Shown here piece after piece: positions 26,315-35,565 of a stretch of DNA of 64,000 nucleotides. The notes below the pieces were generated by a model, which had not been told where the DNA came from, did no database searches, and saw only the letters and a program-made list of their open reading frames with translations. The stretch is from NCBI RefSeq assembly GCF_018780385.1, contig NZ_JADMJO010000016.1, forward strand, positions 62,001-126,000, written 5' to 3'. Within the stretch, counting starts at the first letter, position 1. Each line of letters begins with the position of its first letter. The position numbers and the translations under genes are program-made. This stretch comes from Hydrogenophaga sp. Lineage in GTDB: Bacteria > Pseudomonadota > Gammaproteobacteria > Burkholderiales > Burkholderiaceae_C.

Positions 26315-27318
26315 GGGGTCACCTTGCGGCCGCGCAGCACGGCGTCGGGTTGTTGTTCCAGCGTTTCGGCCAGATCGCGCAAGGCGCGGGCGGCGCGCGC
26401 CAGGTCTTCCAGTGCGCGGTCGGCACCGATCCGCAGACTGGAGTCGTCCGCGGTGGCTTCGCGCAGCGAGGCGGCGCTGCGGCCCACCTCGTCGGCGGCG
26501 CGCTGCAGGTTCTGCACCAGCGGCGCGTTGGGCGCGAGCAGCTCGGACACCTGATCGGAGGTGTTGTTGACCGAATCGGCCGCGCGGCTCAGGTCGTCCA
26601 TCGCGGTGCGCGTTGACGAGAGCGAGCGCTGCAGTTCGTTGGCCAGCGGATCGATGCGTTTGTCCAGCCGTGTGGAGACGCGATTGATGGTGGCCGTGAT
26701 GTCGGCCAGGTCGGCCAGCGCCTGCTTGAGCTCCGGGCCCGAGACCAGGGCGCGGGCAGATGCCGCGATGGCCGAGACGTCTTCGGCGATCTTGCGGAAA
26801 TCCATGCCTTCGAGCTGGTTCTTCAGGGCCTGGATGGCCGTGGCGGTGGTGGGAATTTCGGTGACGTCGCGGTAGGTGCCGCGCAGCTTGCCCGGGCGCT
26901 CGGGCCGCAGGTCCAGGTCCACGTACAGCTGGCCGGTCAGCAGGCTCTGCATGGAGAGCTGGGCGCTCAGGCCGCGCTCCACCAGGGCAGGCAACGCCAG
27001 ACCCACGCCCTCGGTCCTGCGGCCGTCGAGCCCGCTGACGGCATCACCGTCCAGCGCCACCAGCACCGGGATGGAGAAGTCGTCGGACTTGCGGTCGTAA
27101 AAGACCGCAACCGATTCCACGCTGCCCACACGCACGCCGCGAAACACCACCGGCGCGCCCACCTGCAGTCCATAGACCGAGCCACTGAAAAACATGACGG
27201 CTTTCTCCTTGCGGGTGAACAGGCTGTTGCCCGCCAGCGCGATGATGGTGGCGGCGATCAACGACAGACCGACCACCACGAAGGTGCCGATCAAGGTGGG
27301 GCTCAGCTGGCGCTTCAT
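26311..27318 (-). CDS. MCE-domain protein, MlaD family
   Basis: 335 residues. N-terminal membrane anchor (TLIGTFVVVGLSLIAATIIALAG), one MCE domain (VMFFSGSVYGLQVGAPVVFRGVRVGSVESV cut by loops), then a long helical region rich in coiled-coil heptads (about 170-320). MCE proteins form hexameric periplasmic tunnels for lipids. The long helical tail, absent in E. coli MlaD, suggests a needle- or syringe-like assembly. ATGA overlaps on both sides tie it to the ATPase and the PqiC-like lipoprotein. Confidence 0.9.
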   Translation of the reverse strand: MKRQLSPTLIGTFVVVGLSLIAATIIALAGNSLFTRKEKAVMFFSGSVYGLQVGAPVVFRGVRVGSVESVAVFYDRKSDDFSIPVLVALDGDAVSGLDGRRTEGVGLALPALVERGLSAQLSMQSLLTGQLYVDLDLRPERPGKLRGTYRDVTEIPTTATAIQALKNQLEGMDFRKIAEDVSAIAASARALVSGPELKQALADLADITATINRVSTRLDKRIDPLANELQRSLSSTRTAMDDLSRAADSVNNTSDQVSELLAPNAPLVQNLQRAADEVGRSAASLREATADDSSLRIGADRALEDLARAARALRDLAETLEQQPDAVLRGRKVTP

Positions 27319-28082
27319 GCGGGCTGCGCCTCGGGTTGCACAGCGCCACGGCGCAGGAACGCCTGCACGCCGGGCGGGCCATGGTGCAGCAATTCGTCAG
27401 GGGGGCCGAGTGCGGTCATGGTCTTGCTTTCTGCGTCGAGAAACAGCACGCGGTCGGCCAGCGCGAAGATGCTGCCCAGCTCGTGGCTGACCATCACCAC
27501 GGCGGTGCCCAGGTCGTCGCGGAGGTGCCGGATGAGTTCATCGAGGTGGGCTGAGGTGAGGGGGTCGAGGCCGGCCGATGGCTCGTCCAGAAACAGCAGG
27601 GGTGGGTCCAGCGCGAGCGCGCGGGCGATGGCGGCGCGCTTGCGCATGCCGCCGCTCAGGCGCGCGGGCTCGGACTCGAAGCTGTCGGCCAGCCCCACCA
27701 GCGCGAGCTTGAAGCGCGCCGCCTGCTCGCAGGCCTCCGGGCTCAGGGCGGTGAACAACTGCAGCGGCAGCATCACGTTTTCGCCCACCGTCATGCTGCT
27801 CCACAGCGCGCCGGCCTGAAACGCCACGCCAAAACCCTGGCGCAGCACGCCCAGGGTTCTGGCGTCTGCCGTGTACAGGTCTTGCGTGCCGTGCAGCACC
27901 TGGCCCTTGGCCGGCGCTTGCAGACCGATGAGGTGGCGCAGCAAGGTGCTCTTGCCACAGCCGCTGCCCCCGGCAATCGCCAGCACTTCACCGGGCAGGA
28001 TGTCGAAGTTGAGGTCGTGCTGCACGACGACGTCGCCGAAGGCCATCGTCATGTCCTGCACTTGGATCAGAGGAGTGTCCAT
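27315..28082 (-). CDS. MCE lipid-transport ATPase, MlaF-like
   Basis: 255 residues from ATG 28082. Walker A GGSGCGKST, Q-loop AGALWSSMTV, signature LSGGMRKRAAIARAL and Walker B LLFLDEPSAGLD are typical of MlaF ATPases. It powers lipid movement through the MlaE-type permease. The start four bases after the permease stop indicates translational coupling. Confidence 0.92.
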   Translation of the reverse strand: MDTPLIQVQDMTMAFGDVVVQHDLNFDILPGEVLAIAGGSGCGKSTLLRHLIGLQAPAKGQVLHGTQDLYTADARTLGVLRQGFGVAFQAGALWSSMTVGENVMLPLQLFTALSPEACEQAARFKLALVGLADSFESEPARLSGGMRKRAAIARALALDPPLLFLDEPSAGLDPLTSAHLDELIRHLRDDLGTAVVMVSHELGSIFALADRVLFLDAESKTMTALGPPDELLHHGPPGVQAFLRRGAVQPEAQPA

Positions 28083-28086
28083 CGCG

Positions 28087-29208
28087 TCACCAGCCCAGTT
28101 GTTGAAAGACCACGGTGAGCACCGAGGCCACGGCCACGATCCACACGATGGCCTGCACCACCGCCGCGGTGGTGGCATCGCCCACGGCTTGCGCGCTGCG
28201 CCCGGCCGACATGCCCTGCAGGCAACCCGACAAGGCCACGAGCACCGAGTAGGTCGTGCCCTTGAGCAGACCCACCAGCACGTGCGGCAAGGTCAAGGAC
28301 TGGGCGCTGGCGTACACATACTCCAGCGAAGTGACGCCGTAGATGCCCACGGCCACCAGCCAGCCCACCGCCATGCCCACCAGCGCGGCGAACGCCGTGA
28401 GCAACGGCCCCACAAACAGCAGGGCCAGCACGCGTGGCAGCACCAGGAAATCGACCGGGTTCACCCCCATGGTGGCCAGTGCGTCCACCTCTTCGTTGGC
28501 CCGCATGCTGCCGATCTGCGCCGCGAACGCCGCGCCCACGCGGCCCGCGAGCACGATGCCCACCAGCAGCGCTGCCACTTCCCGCACCACACCCACCGTC
28601 ACCAGGTCGGCAATGAAATTTTGCGCGCCGAACCGCTGCAACTGGGCCGCACCCATGTAGGCCACGATCAAGCCGACCAGAAAACTCACCAGCGCCACGA
28701 TGGGCAGGCTGCGCGGCCCGGTCTGCTCGATCTGCCACGCCAGGTCGCTCCAGCGCATACCGCTCTTGCCACGCAGCAGGCGACCCACCGACAACAACAC
28801 CTCGCCCACGAATGTGAGCGAGCGGCGCCCCTCGGACCACCAGGCCTGGGTGGACGCACCGAGTGCCGCAAGGCGGCCCACATGGGGTTGGGGCACATCG
28901 GCTGTCGGTGCATCGGACAGTGCCAGCGACACGATCTCGCGCAGGCCCGCGGGCAGGCCGCGCAGGTCCAGCTGCACCGGCGGGCGGGCCAGCGCGTTCA
29001 AGCGTTGCCACAGGTTGGATGCCAGCGCTGCGTCCCACGAGCGCAGTGTGGCGGTGTCGAAGCGGACCTCGCCCTCCACGAGCGAACCCGGCGCATCCGG
29101 CAGAGGACCTTGGTGCCCACGCCATTCGCCTCCGATGCCGAGTACCCAGACATCGTCTTGCTGCAACCACTGCGCGCTGGCGGCTTGCGTGGGCTCAGGC
29201 CGCACCAT
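28087..29208 (-). CDS. MCE lipid-transport permease, MlaE-like with N-terminal STAS-like domain
   Basis: 373 residues. The C-terminal ~260 residues are the MlaE permease (LPIVALVSFLVGLIVAYMGA, NFIADLVTVGVVREVAALLV, GSMRANEEVDALATMGVNP). The first ~110 residues look like an MlaB/STAS domain fused in front (GSLVEGEVRFDTATLRSWDA, VQLDLRGLPAGLREIV), so no separate mlaB gene is needed. First gene of the leftward operon permease-ATPase-MCE-PqiC. Confidence 0.9.
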   Translation of the reverse strand: MVRPEPTQAASAQWLQQDDVWVLGIGGEWRGHQGPLPDAPGSLVEGEVRFDTATLRSWDAALASNLWQRLNALARPPVQLDLRGLPAGLREIVSLALSDAPTADVPQPHVGRLAALGASTQAWWSEGRRSLTFVGEVLLSVGRLLRGKSGMRWSDLAWQIEQTGPRSLPIVALVSFLVGLIVAYMGAAQLQRFGAQNFIADLVTVGVVREVAALLVGIVLAGRVGAAFAAQIGSMRANEEVDALATMGVNPVDFLVLPRVLALLFVGPLLTAFAALVGMAVGWLVAVGIYGVTSLEYVYASAQSLTLPHVLVGLLKGTTYSVLVALSGCLQGMSAGRSAQAVGDATTAAVVQAIVWIVAVASVLTVVFQQLGW

Positions 29209-29386
29209 GGCATCCGATGCGATCTGAGGGACAGCGTCGGGATGCCGGGCATGCGGACAGCAACTCGTTCATCGCCATATCCTAGTCGCATGCACGTGGC
29301 ATGGTCCGTTCGTTGTCACACACTCCGCATGAAATATGACCACTCAAAAAAGGGAACACGGCGGGCCTGACAGGTTCCAATGGGGG

Positions 29387-31522
29387 ATGAACGCAAACCC
29401 AGTCACGGCCCCTGCTTCACCCCGCCTGACGCGACGCGCGCGTGTCGCGTTGGCGGTGGGCGGCGTGTTGGGCCTCGTGTTGCTGGGCGTGGTGTGGGGT
29501 GAGGTCAGTGGCTGGCCCGTGTTGCGCCAACCGATGGAGCGGGCCATGACGCGCAGCGCGGGCGTGCCGGTGCAGCTGGAGGGTGCCGTGAAGCTCCACC
29601 TGCTGTGGCGCCCGCGACTGGAAGTGGATCATTTGCGCATTGCGTCCGACGAACGCTTCAAGGTGCCGCACCTGATGGACGCCCAGCGCGTCACGCTGGC
29701 GTGGACCTGGGGCGATGTCTGGCGCTGGCGCCAGGGAGACCAGCTGCGGGTGCAGGCCCTGCGCGCCGGTGAACTCGACGCGCACCTGGTGCGCCTCGAG
29801 GATGGTGTGGCCAACTGGCAGCTGGGCGCACCCACCGCACCGAAAGACCCCGACGCGCCGCTCGGTCTGCCGCGCTTTGGCTCGCTGATCACGGACCGGG
29901 GTCGCATCACCTGGACCGACGCGGTGCAGGACGTGGACCTGAAGGTGGCGGTGCAAGGGCGCGAAGGCGACGCCCTGCAAGGCGCTGCGTCGGGTTATGT
30001 GGCCACCTTCAATGGTCGTTACCAGGCCCTGCCCCTGAAGCTGCAGGTGGAGGCCGGCAGCACCTTGCCGCTGCTGCAGGACGCCGACGCCACCACCGCT
30101 GCGCCCTGGGTGCCCATGCGCGTGGAAGGCAGCGTGGGTTCGTCGCGCCTGCTGTTCGACGGCCAGGCCGCCGCCTTGCTGGGCACACCGCGCCTGGAGG
30201 GCAAGCTGCAGTTCAAGGGGCGCTCGCTCGCCGATGTGGGTGACCCACTGGGTGTCACCCTGCCGCGCACACCGCCCTTCGATCTGCGCGGCACGCTGGC
30301 GCACGAAGGCGGCGCCTGGCGCCTGCAGGCCTCCAGCGCCGCCATCGGCAGCAGCCGGCTCGCCGGTGATCTGCTGTTTGATCGTCGCGTGAAACCCGCC
30401 AAGCTCAGCGGCCGGCTCACCGGCTCCAAACTGGCGTTTGCCGATCTGGGTCCGGCGATCGGCACCCAGGGATCCACGGCCGCAGAACCGGACACCACCC
30501 CGCCCGGACGCGTGTTGCCGCAGCGCCGTTTTGATCTGCCCTCGCTCAAGGTCATGGACGCCGACGTGCAGGTGAACATCGACGTCGTGGATTTCGGCAC
30601 CCCGGCGATGGCGCCCATGAAGGCCCTGCAAACCCGCTTGCAACTGGACGGCGGCGTGCTGCGCCTGGGCGCGTTGCAAGCTGCGGTGTCCGGGGGATCC
30701 ATCAAAGGCTCCACCCAGCTCGACGCCAACGCCAGCCCGGCCGCGTGGGCCGCCGAACTCGACTTCACCGGCATCGACATGGCCGGCTGGGTGCCCGGCA
30801 TGAGCACCAGCGAAGCGTCCGCCACACCCCCCGCGCCCAAGGGTGCGGCCACGCTCAAGCGCGAACGCAACCAGGCTCGCAAGGGGGGTGACCAGGCCGT
30901 GAAGTCCTACCTCACCGGGCAACTGTTCGGTCGCGTCAACGTGCGTGGCGCGGGCCGATCCACCGGCGAAATCCTCGCCAGCCTGGACGGCCCGGTGCAC
31001 CTGTCCTTGCGCGACGGCACGCTGTCCCACCTGGCCACCGAGGCGATGGGCCTGGACGTGGCCGAATCGCTGGGCGTGCTCATCCGGGGCGACCAGCCCC
31101 TGCCCCTGCGCTGCGCCCGCTTCGACTTGACGGCCCGAAACGGCGTGCTCACGCCCACGCTGGCGGTGATCGACAGCGCCGACAGCACCATCCGCATCAC
31201 CGGCCAGGTCAGCCTGCGCGACGAGTCGCTCGCGCTGCGTTTTGTCACCCGTTCCCACGACTGGTCGCCGCTGTCCTTGCGCACGCCGGTCACCGTGGCG
31301 GGCACGCTGGGCGATCCGCAAGTGGGCATCGAGGCCAAGGGCCTGGTGGGTCGGGTGCTGGGCGCCGTTGCCCTGGGCGTTGCGGTGGGCCCGGCGGCGG
31401 CCTTGCTGCCCCTGGTTGAAAGGGGCTCCACCAACGCGGTGGACCCTTGTACCGTGGCAGCGGCCCCCGCAAAGGCAGCCCCGGCCAAACCCGCCGCCCC
31501 GCCCTCGGGTCAGAAGCCCTGA
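29387..31522 (+). CDS. AsmA-family protein, large form
   Basis: 711 residues. One N-terminal helix ([19 protein letters not shown]), then an AsmA N-domain ([20 protein letters not shown]), a long beta-rich middle and an AsmA C-terminal domain ([39 protein letters not shown]). Large AsmA-like proteins are thought to form lipid bridges between the two membranes. It diverges from the MCE operon with 178 gene-free bases. ATG 29387 is used; the frame is open to 29336, adding a hydrophilic leader. Confidence 0.86.
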   Translation: MNANPVTAPASPRLTRRARVALAVGGVLGLVLLGVVWGEVSGWPVLRQPMERAMTRSAGVPVQLEGAVKLHLLWRPRLEVDHLRIASDERFKVPHLMDAQRVTLAWTWGDVWRWRQGDQLRVQALRAGELDAHLVRLEDGVANWQLGAPTAPKDPDAPLGLPRFGSLITDRGRITWTDAVQDVDLKVAVQGREGDALQGAASGYVATFNGRYQALPLKLQVEAGSTLPLLQDADATTAAPWVPMRVEGSVGSSRLLFDGQAAALLGTPRLEGKLQFKGRSLADVGDPLGVTLPRTPPFDLRGTLAHEGGAWRLQASSAAIGSSRLAGDLLFDRRVKPAKLSGRLTGSKLAFADLGPAIGTQGSTAAEPDTTPPGRVLPQRRFDLPSLKVMDADVQVNIDVVDFGTPAMAPMKALQTRLQLDGGVLRLGALQAAVSGGSIKGSTQLDANASPAAWAAELDFTGIDMAGWVPGMSTSEASATPPAPKGAATLKRERNQARKGGDQAVKSYLTGQLFGRVNVRGAGRSTGEILASLDGPVHLSLRDGTLSHLATEAMGLDVAESLGVLIRGDQPLPLRCARFDLTARNGVLTPTLAVIDSADSTIRITGQVSLRDESLALRFVTRSHDWSPLSLRTPVTVAGTLGDPQVGIEAKGLVGRVLGAVALGVAVGPAAALLPLVERGSTNAVDPCTVAAAPAKAAPAKPAAPPSGQKP

Positions 31523-31535
31523 GCGTCGGCGTTTT

Positions 31536-31589
31536 CCTACAGCCGGTCAGGGCGGCGGCTTGCAGAAGCCGCGGGCGGGCCTGCCTACA
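31536..31589. promoter_or_regulatory. Two CCTACA motifs upstream of the DUF1328 gene
   Basis: CCTACA at 31536-31541 and 31584-31589. The first, read on the minus strand as CTGTAGGAAAACGCC, matches CTGTAGGACAACGCC upstream of the NarL-type regulator in 14 of 15 bases. Confidence 0.45.
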
Positions 31590-31667
31590 TTGGAGCCAGC
31601 GCAACGGCAGTCGTTGCGACCCAACCCGCCGAGGCGCTCAGCGTCCAGGCACAGCCAGGAGCCCGTC

Positions 31668-31832
31668 ATGCTGCATTACGCCGTCGTCTTTTTCGTCATT
31701 GCCCTGATCGCCGCCGTGCTGGGCTTCGGGGGCTTGGCTGCCGGTGCCGCGGGCATCGGCAAGGTGCTCTTCGCCATCTTCATCGTCATGGCCATCGTGA
31801 CGATCGTGGCCGACCTCGTGCGTCGCCGCTGA
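31668..31832 (+). CDS. DUF1328 small membrane protein
   Basis: 54 residues made of two hydrophobic segments ([20 protein letters not shown] and [21 protein letters not shown]) ending VRRR, the DUF1328/YtjA pattern. Such peptides are common inner-membrane stress proteins without known function. CAGGAG precedes the ATG. The paired CCTACA motifs just upstream link it to the CsbD/BON group. Confidence 0.9.
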   Translation: MLHYAVVFFVIALIAAVLGFGGLAAGAAGIGKVLFAIFIVMAIVTIVADLVRRR

Positions 31833-31856
31833 GACTGAAGCTTCCAGCATCCGCGA

Positions 31857-32576
31857 TCAGGAAGTGCCGCGAGGAGGAGGCAACAAGGCCTTGGCCGCTT
31901 CGACACGCAACGCCAGCGGCGCTGACGCATCGTTCATCACCGACATCAGGAACTGCCTGGGCTCCATCGGCGCATTGCCGGGGGGCTCGGGCGGTTTTGT
32001 TTGTGCGGGCGCGTGCGCGGGCTGAGTTGGCGGGATCTCCGCCGTATTCATGCGCCGCAGGGCGTGGGCCCATTCATCGGGCTGGATGCATTTCAGCCGC
32101 GACAACAGCTCGGCTTGTGCGTCCAGGCCGGGCGCCATGTCCAGCCACGGGTCTTCGCCAAACACGGCGGGCAGATCCGGGCTGACAAACGCCGACCAGT
32201 TGCCGGTGGCTTCCTGGCGCGCCGGCACGGCGGGGGCACGGCGAACCTGCTCTGGTGACGCCACGTCGACGGGTGGCCACCGCTGGATGCGCGCGGGCGC
32301 GACGTCGGGCAGGTAACGTTGGCGCAGCTGCTCCAGGAAGCGCCGCGCCTGTTCCAGCGGCACCGGTTGGGCCAGCGAGAACCACAACTGGTAGCTGTCG
32401 GTGCCGGAGACCGCGATGGCCGGGGCGGGCAGTTCCAGGTCGGCCTGCACGCCTTGCCAGACAGCGCGCAGCGCGGCCCAGTCGGCGGGCCGGGCCAGGC
32501 CCAGCATCAAGGTCCGCGTGTGCCCGTCGGTGGCGTCGGAATAGAGGCGCTGCTGCTCGGTGTCGAGCCGGCTCAC
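31857..32576 (-). CDS. Uncharacterised protein coupled to the cyanophycin DUF1854/ABC operon
   Basis: 239 residues starting at a GTG that overlaps the DUF1854 stop (GTGA). I do not recognise a family. Residues 58-90 (SGTDSYQLWFSLAQPVPLEQ, ARRFLEQLRQRYL) form the best-looking domain core and vaguely recall a primase-like or RepB-like TDSYQLWF strand. A proline-rich linker then leads to a C-terminal helix (RQFLMSVMNDASAPLALRVE). No signal peptide or membrane helix. Its place as third gene of the operon points to a cyanophycin-related role. Confidence 0.7.
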   Translation of the reverse strand: MSRLDTEQQRLYSDATDGHTRTLMLGLARPADWAALRAVWQGVQADLELPAPAIAVSGTDSYQLWFSLAQPVPLEQARRFLEQLRQRYLPDVAPARIQRWPPVDVASPEQVRRAPAVPARQEATGNWSAFVSPDLPAVFGEDPWLDMAPGLDAQAELLSRLKCIQPDEWAHALRRMNTAEIPPTQPAHAPAQTKPPEPPGNAPMEPRQFLMSVMNDASAPLALRVEAAKALLPPPRGTS

Positions 32577-33061
32577 AGGAAACGCTCCAGGTAGCGACGC
32601 GACACGCGATCCAGCTGGTTGCGGTCGGGGATGTCGAACACCACCCCGTGGGCGCTGGTGATCAGCAGGCGGCGCTGGCCCGGCAGGCGGCGGATGTCTT
32701 CCTCCACCTTGAGCACGAGCTCGGTGGGGCCACGGTCGGTGTCGACCTGCCAGGTGCTGGGGGTGCTGAAGGTGCTTACCTCGCGGATGCGCAACACCAC
32801 CGGCGAGAACTCACGCTCCGACATCGCCTGCACCAGCGCGGCCTGGCGGGGCGCATCGAGCGTGTCGAGCCGTGCCACGAACACCATCTCGTGGCCGTCG
32901 GGGCCGACGATGGAGATGGCCTCCGTGGGCGCACTCAGGGGGAACGAACGCACCACCTGCACGCCCACCTGGGGCTCACCATCGGCCACGCGGCACACCC
33001 AGCGGCCCAGGGCATCGGGGAAGAGATCGAAGTCGGCCAGGGTTGGGGTGTGGGTGGTCAT
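32573..33061 (-). CDS. DUF1854 protein, cyanophycin-metabolism associated
   Basis: 162 residues: DFDLFPDALGRWVCRVADGE, FVARLDTLDAPRQAALVQAM and DTDRGPTELVLKVEEDIRRL are characteristic of DUF1854. In betaproteobacteria the family accompanies cphA and an ABC transporter. Both ends overlap neighbours by four bases, so it is made together with the ABC protein. Its biochemical function is unknown. Confidence 0.88.
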   Translation of the reverse strand: MTTHTPTLADFDLFPDALGRWVCRVADGEPQVGVQVVRSFPLSAPTEAISIVGPDGHEMVFVARLDTLDAPRQAALVQAMSEREFSPVVLRIREVSTFSTPSTWQVDTDRGPTELVLKVEEDIRRLPGQRRLLITSAHGVVFDIPDRNQLDRVSRRYLERFL

Positions 33062-35355
33062 GGCGGGAGGTTGCCGGTGTGCGCCGAGGGCTGCGGCAGG
33101 TGGTGGGCCAACGCGTTGTCGATGTGGTCGGGGTCTTCGGCGGCGGCCTGGCGGGCCTGGGCCTCGTGCAGGCGCCAGTAGTGGCCCTGGCGCGCCATCA
33201 GTTCGTCGTGCGGGCCCACCTCCACCACCTCGCCGCGGTCCATCACCACGAGCCGGTCGGCCTTGCGCAGCGTGGACAGGCGGTGCGCAATCGCAATCGT
33301 CGTGCGGCCCTGCACCAGGTTGTCCAGCGCCTTCTGGATTTCCTTCTCGGTCTCGGTGTCCACCGCCGAGGTCGCTTCGTCCAGGATCAGGATGCGCGGG
33401 TCGATCAGCAGCGCGCGCGCGATGCTGATGCGCTGGCGCTCGCCGCCCGAGAGGCCCTGGCCGCGCTCACCCACCAGCGAGTCGTAGCCATGCGCCAGCC
33501 GCAGGATGAAGTCGTGCGCGTGGGCGGCGCGTGCGGCAGCCACGATCTCTTCGCGCGTGGCGCCGGGCTTGCCGTAGGCGATGTTGTCGGCCACGGTGCC
33601 GAAGAACAGAAAAGGCTCCTGCAGAACCAGGCCGATGTGGCGACGGTAGTCGGCCACGCGGAAGCGCCGGATATCGGTGCCGTCGAGTTCGATGCGGCCT
33701 TCGCTCACGTCGTAGAAGCGGCAGATCAGGTTGACCAGCGTGCTCTTGCCCGATCCGCTGTGGCCGACCAGCCCGATCATTTCGCCGGGGCGGATGTCCA
33801 GGTTCAGGTCGCGGATCACCGAGCGGTTGCCGTAGCGGAATGCGATGCCGTGGATGCTCAGACCGCCGCGCACCGTCACGTCCTGCACCGGCTCGGCGGG
33901 CTCGGGCACGTTGGACACGTGGTCCAGGATGTCGAAGATGCGCTTGGCCCCGGCAGCGGCCTTCTGCGTCACCGAGACGATGCGGCTCATGGAGTCGAGC
34001 CTGCCGTAGAAGCGGCCGATGTAGGCGATGAAGGCGGTGAGCACACCGACCGTGATGTCGCCCTTGGCGATCTGCCAGATGCCGAAGGCCCAGACCACCA
34101 GCAAGCCGATGTCGGTGAGCAAGGTGACGGTGGGCGTGAACAGGCTCCAGGTCTTGTTGATGCGGTCGTTGACCACCAGGTTCTGGTCGTTGGCCTCGTG
34201 AAAACGGCCCGACTCGCGCCGCTCCTGCGCGAAGGCCTTGACCACGCGGATGCCGGGAATGGTGTCGGCCAGCACGTTGGTCACATCGCCCCACACGCGG
34301 TCGATCTTCTCGAAGCCGGTGCGCAGGCGGTCGCGCACGCGGTGGATCATCCAGGCAATGAAGGGCAGCGGCAGCAGCGTGACCAGCGCCAGCCAGGGGT
34401 TGATGGAGAACAGGATGGCCGAGGTCATGAGCAGCATCAGCACGTCGGTGGCGAAGTCCAGTGCGTGCAGCGAGAGGAACACCGAGAGCCGGTCGGTTTC
34501 GGAGCCGATGCGGGCGATCAGGTCGCCGGTGCGCTTGGCGCCGAAGTAATCCAGCGAGAGGCCCAGCAGGTGGTCGAACGCGCTGGTGCGCAAATCAGCG
34601 GCGATGCGCTCGGACACCAGCGCGAGCAACCAGGTGCGCGCCCAGCCCAGCCCCCAGGCCACGAGACCCGCGCCCAGCAAACCCGACAGCAACAAAGCCA
34701 CATAGCCCGTGTCGATCTGCTGACCGTTCTGGAACGGGATCAGCACGTCGTCCATGAGCGGGATGGTCAGGTAGGGCGGGACCAGCGTGGCGGCGGTGGA
34801 GGCCAGCGTGAGCAGGAAGCCCGCCAGCAACTGCCAGCGATAGGGCCGCGCGAATCGCCACAGGCGCAGCAGCACCCAGGTGGAGGGGATGTCGGCCAAC
34901 TGCCGAGCGCAGACCTCGCACTCCTCGCTGTCGGGGTTCAGGGGCGACTGGCACGACGGGCAGCGCTGGACGGCTTCGGGGGCGGGTGCCGCGCCGCCCT
35001 GCAGGCGGGCGATGGCCTGGTCGAACTGGCGCACCAGCCGCAGCGCGGCCGGGTTCTGGGCCAGGGTGAAGCGCCAGCGCGTGCGCAGGCCGCTGGCGTC
35101 CAGCAGGTCCAGCGTGGCCACGCCGGCCAGGTCGGTGTGCTGCAGACGCAGCGTGCTCTCCAGGGGCCAGGCCTGCCGGCTGCCGTGGGCGGGCAGCTGC
35201 ACCAGTTCGCTCGGGGTGAGCAGCAGTTCGCCGGCGGCGAAGTGACCTTGCTCGTCCAGATCGAGGGTCATGCGGGCCAGCACGTCCGTTGGTGGGGTGT
35301 CGGCCGACGAGGGGCCGAGGGGGGCGGGACGGGGTGTGGCAGCGGTGGTTTGCAT
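33058..35355 (-). CDS. Cyanophycin-associated ABC transporter (fused permease-ATPase with zinc-ribbon-like N-domain)
   Basis: 765 residues from ATG 35355. The N-terminal ~200 residues are soluble and contain CPSCQSPLNPDSEECEVC, a likely zinc ribbon. A six-helix exporter-type membrane domain follows, then an ATPase with Walker A GHSGSGKST, signature LSGGERQR and Walker B ILILDEATSA. The layout is a homodimeric ABC exporter. It is divergent from cphA' with 210 bases between and heads the operon with the DUF1854 gene. The substrate is unknown; context suggests cyanophycin or its dipeptide. Confidence 0.88.
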   Translation of the reverse strand: MQTTAATPRPAPLGPSSADTPPTDVLARMTLDLDEQGHFAAGELLLTPSELVQLPAHGSRQAWPLESTLRLQHTDLAGVATLDLLDASGLRTRWRFTLAQNPAALRLVRQFDQAIARLQGGAAPAPEAVQRCPSCQSPLNPDSEECEVCARQLADIPSTWVLLRLWRFARPYRWQLLAGFLLTLASTAATLVPPYLTIPLMDDVLIPFQNGQQIDTGYVALLLSGLLGAGLVAWGLGWARTWLLALVSERIAADLRTSAFDHLLGLSLDYFGAKRTGDLIARIGSETDRLSVFLSLHALDFATDVLMLLMTSAILFSINPWLALVTLLPLPFIAWMIHRVRDRLRTGFEKIDRVWGDVTNVLADTIPGIRVVKAFAQERRESGRFHEANDQNLVVNDRINKTWSLFTPTVTLLTDIGLLVVWAFGIWQIAKGDITVGVLTAFIAYIGRFYGRLDSMSRIVSVTQKAAAGAKRIFDILDHVSNVPEPAEPVQDVTVRGGLSIHGIAFRYGNRSVIRDLNLDIRPGEMIGLVGHSGSGKSTLVNLICRFYDVSEGRIELDGTDIRRFRVADYRRHIGLVLQEPFLFFGTVADNIAYGKPGATREEIVAAARAAHAHDFILRLAHGYDSLVGERGQGLSGGERQRISIARALLIDPRILILDEATSAVDTETEKEIQKALDNLVQGRTTIAIAHRLSTLRKADRLVVMDRGEVVEVGPHDELMARQGHYWRLHEAQARQAAAEDPDHIDNALAHHLPQPSAHTGNLPP

Positions 35356-35520
35356 GAACCGGAAATTGTGCGCCAAGTCGCCAGCGTTGCTGGTGTGACA
35401 TAGAGCCACAATTTGTCGTGCCTGGCTCAGGCGCATGGCCCCGGGACAGCGCAAAATGCGGGAGTCGGGTGCACGGGCACCTGCACCGGGCGGCGCCTCA
35501 GGCGTGCGTCCACCGTTGAC

Positions 35521-35544
35521 AGCCGGGCCCACTGCCCGGCTTTT
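35521..35544 (+). terminator. Hairpin plus short T-run in the leader of cphA'
   Basis: AGCCGGGC (35521-35528) and GCCCGGCT (35534-35541) form a perfect eight-base stem, followed by TTT. It ends 21 bases before the cphA' start, consistent with an attenuator or a translation-blocking hairpin in the 5' leader. Confidence 0.45.
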
Positions 35545-35565
35545 GTGCGTTCAATCCCAGGTTTT

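Noticed and set aside
32872-35403. 843-residue frame antisense to the ABC transporter
   Set aside because: Sense strand has Walker A/B and signature motifs; the antisense frame has none.
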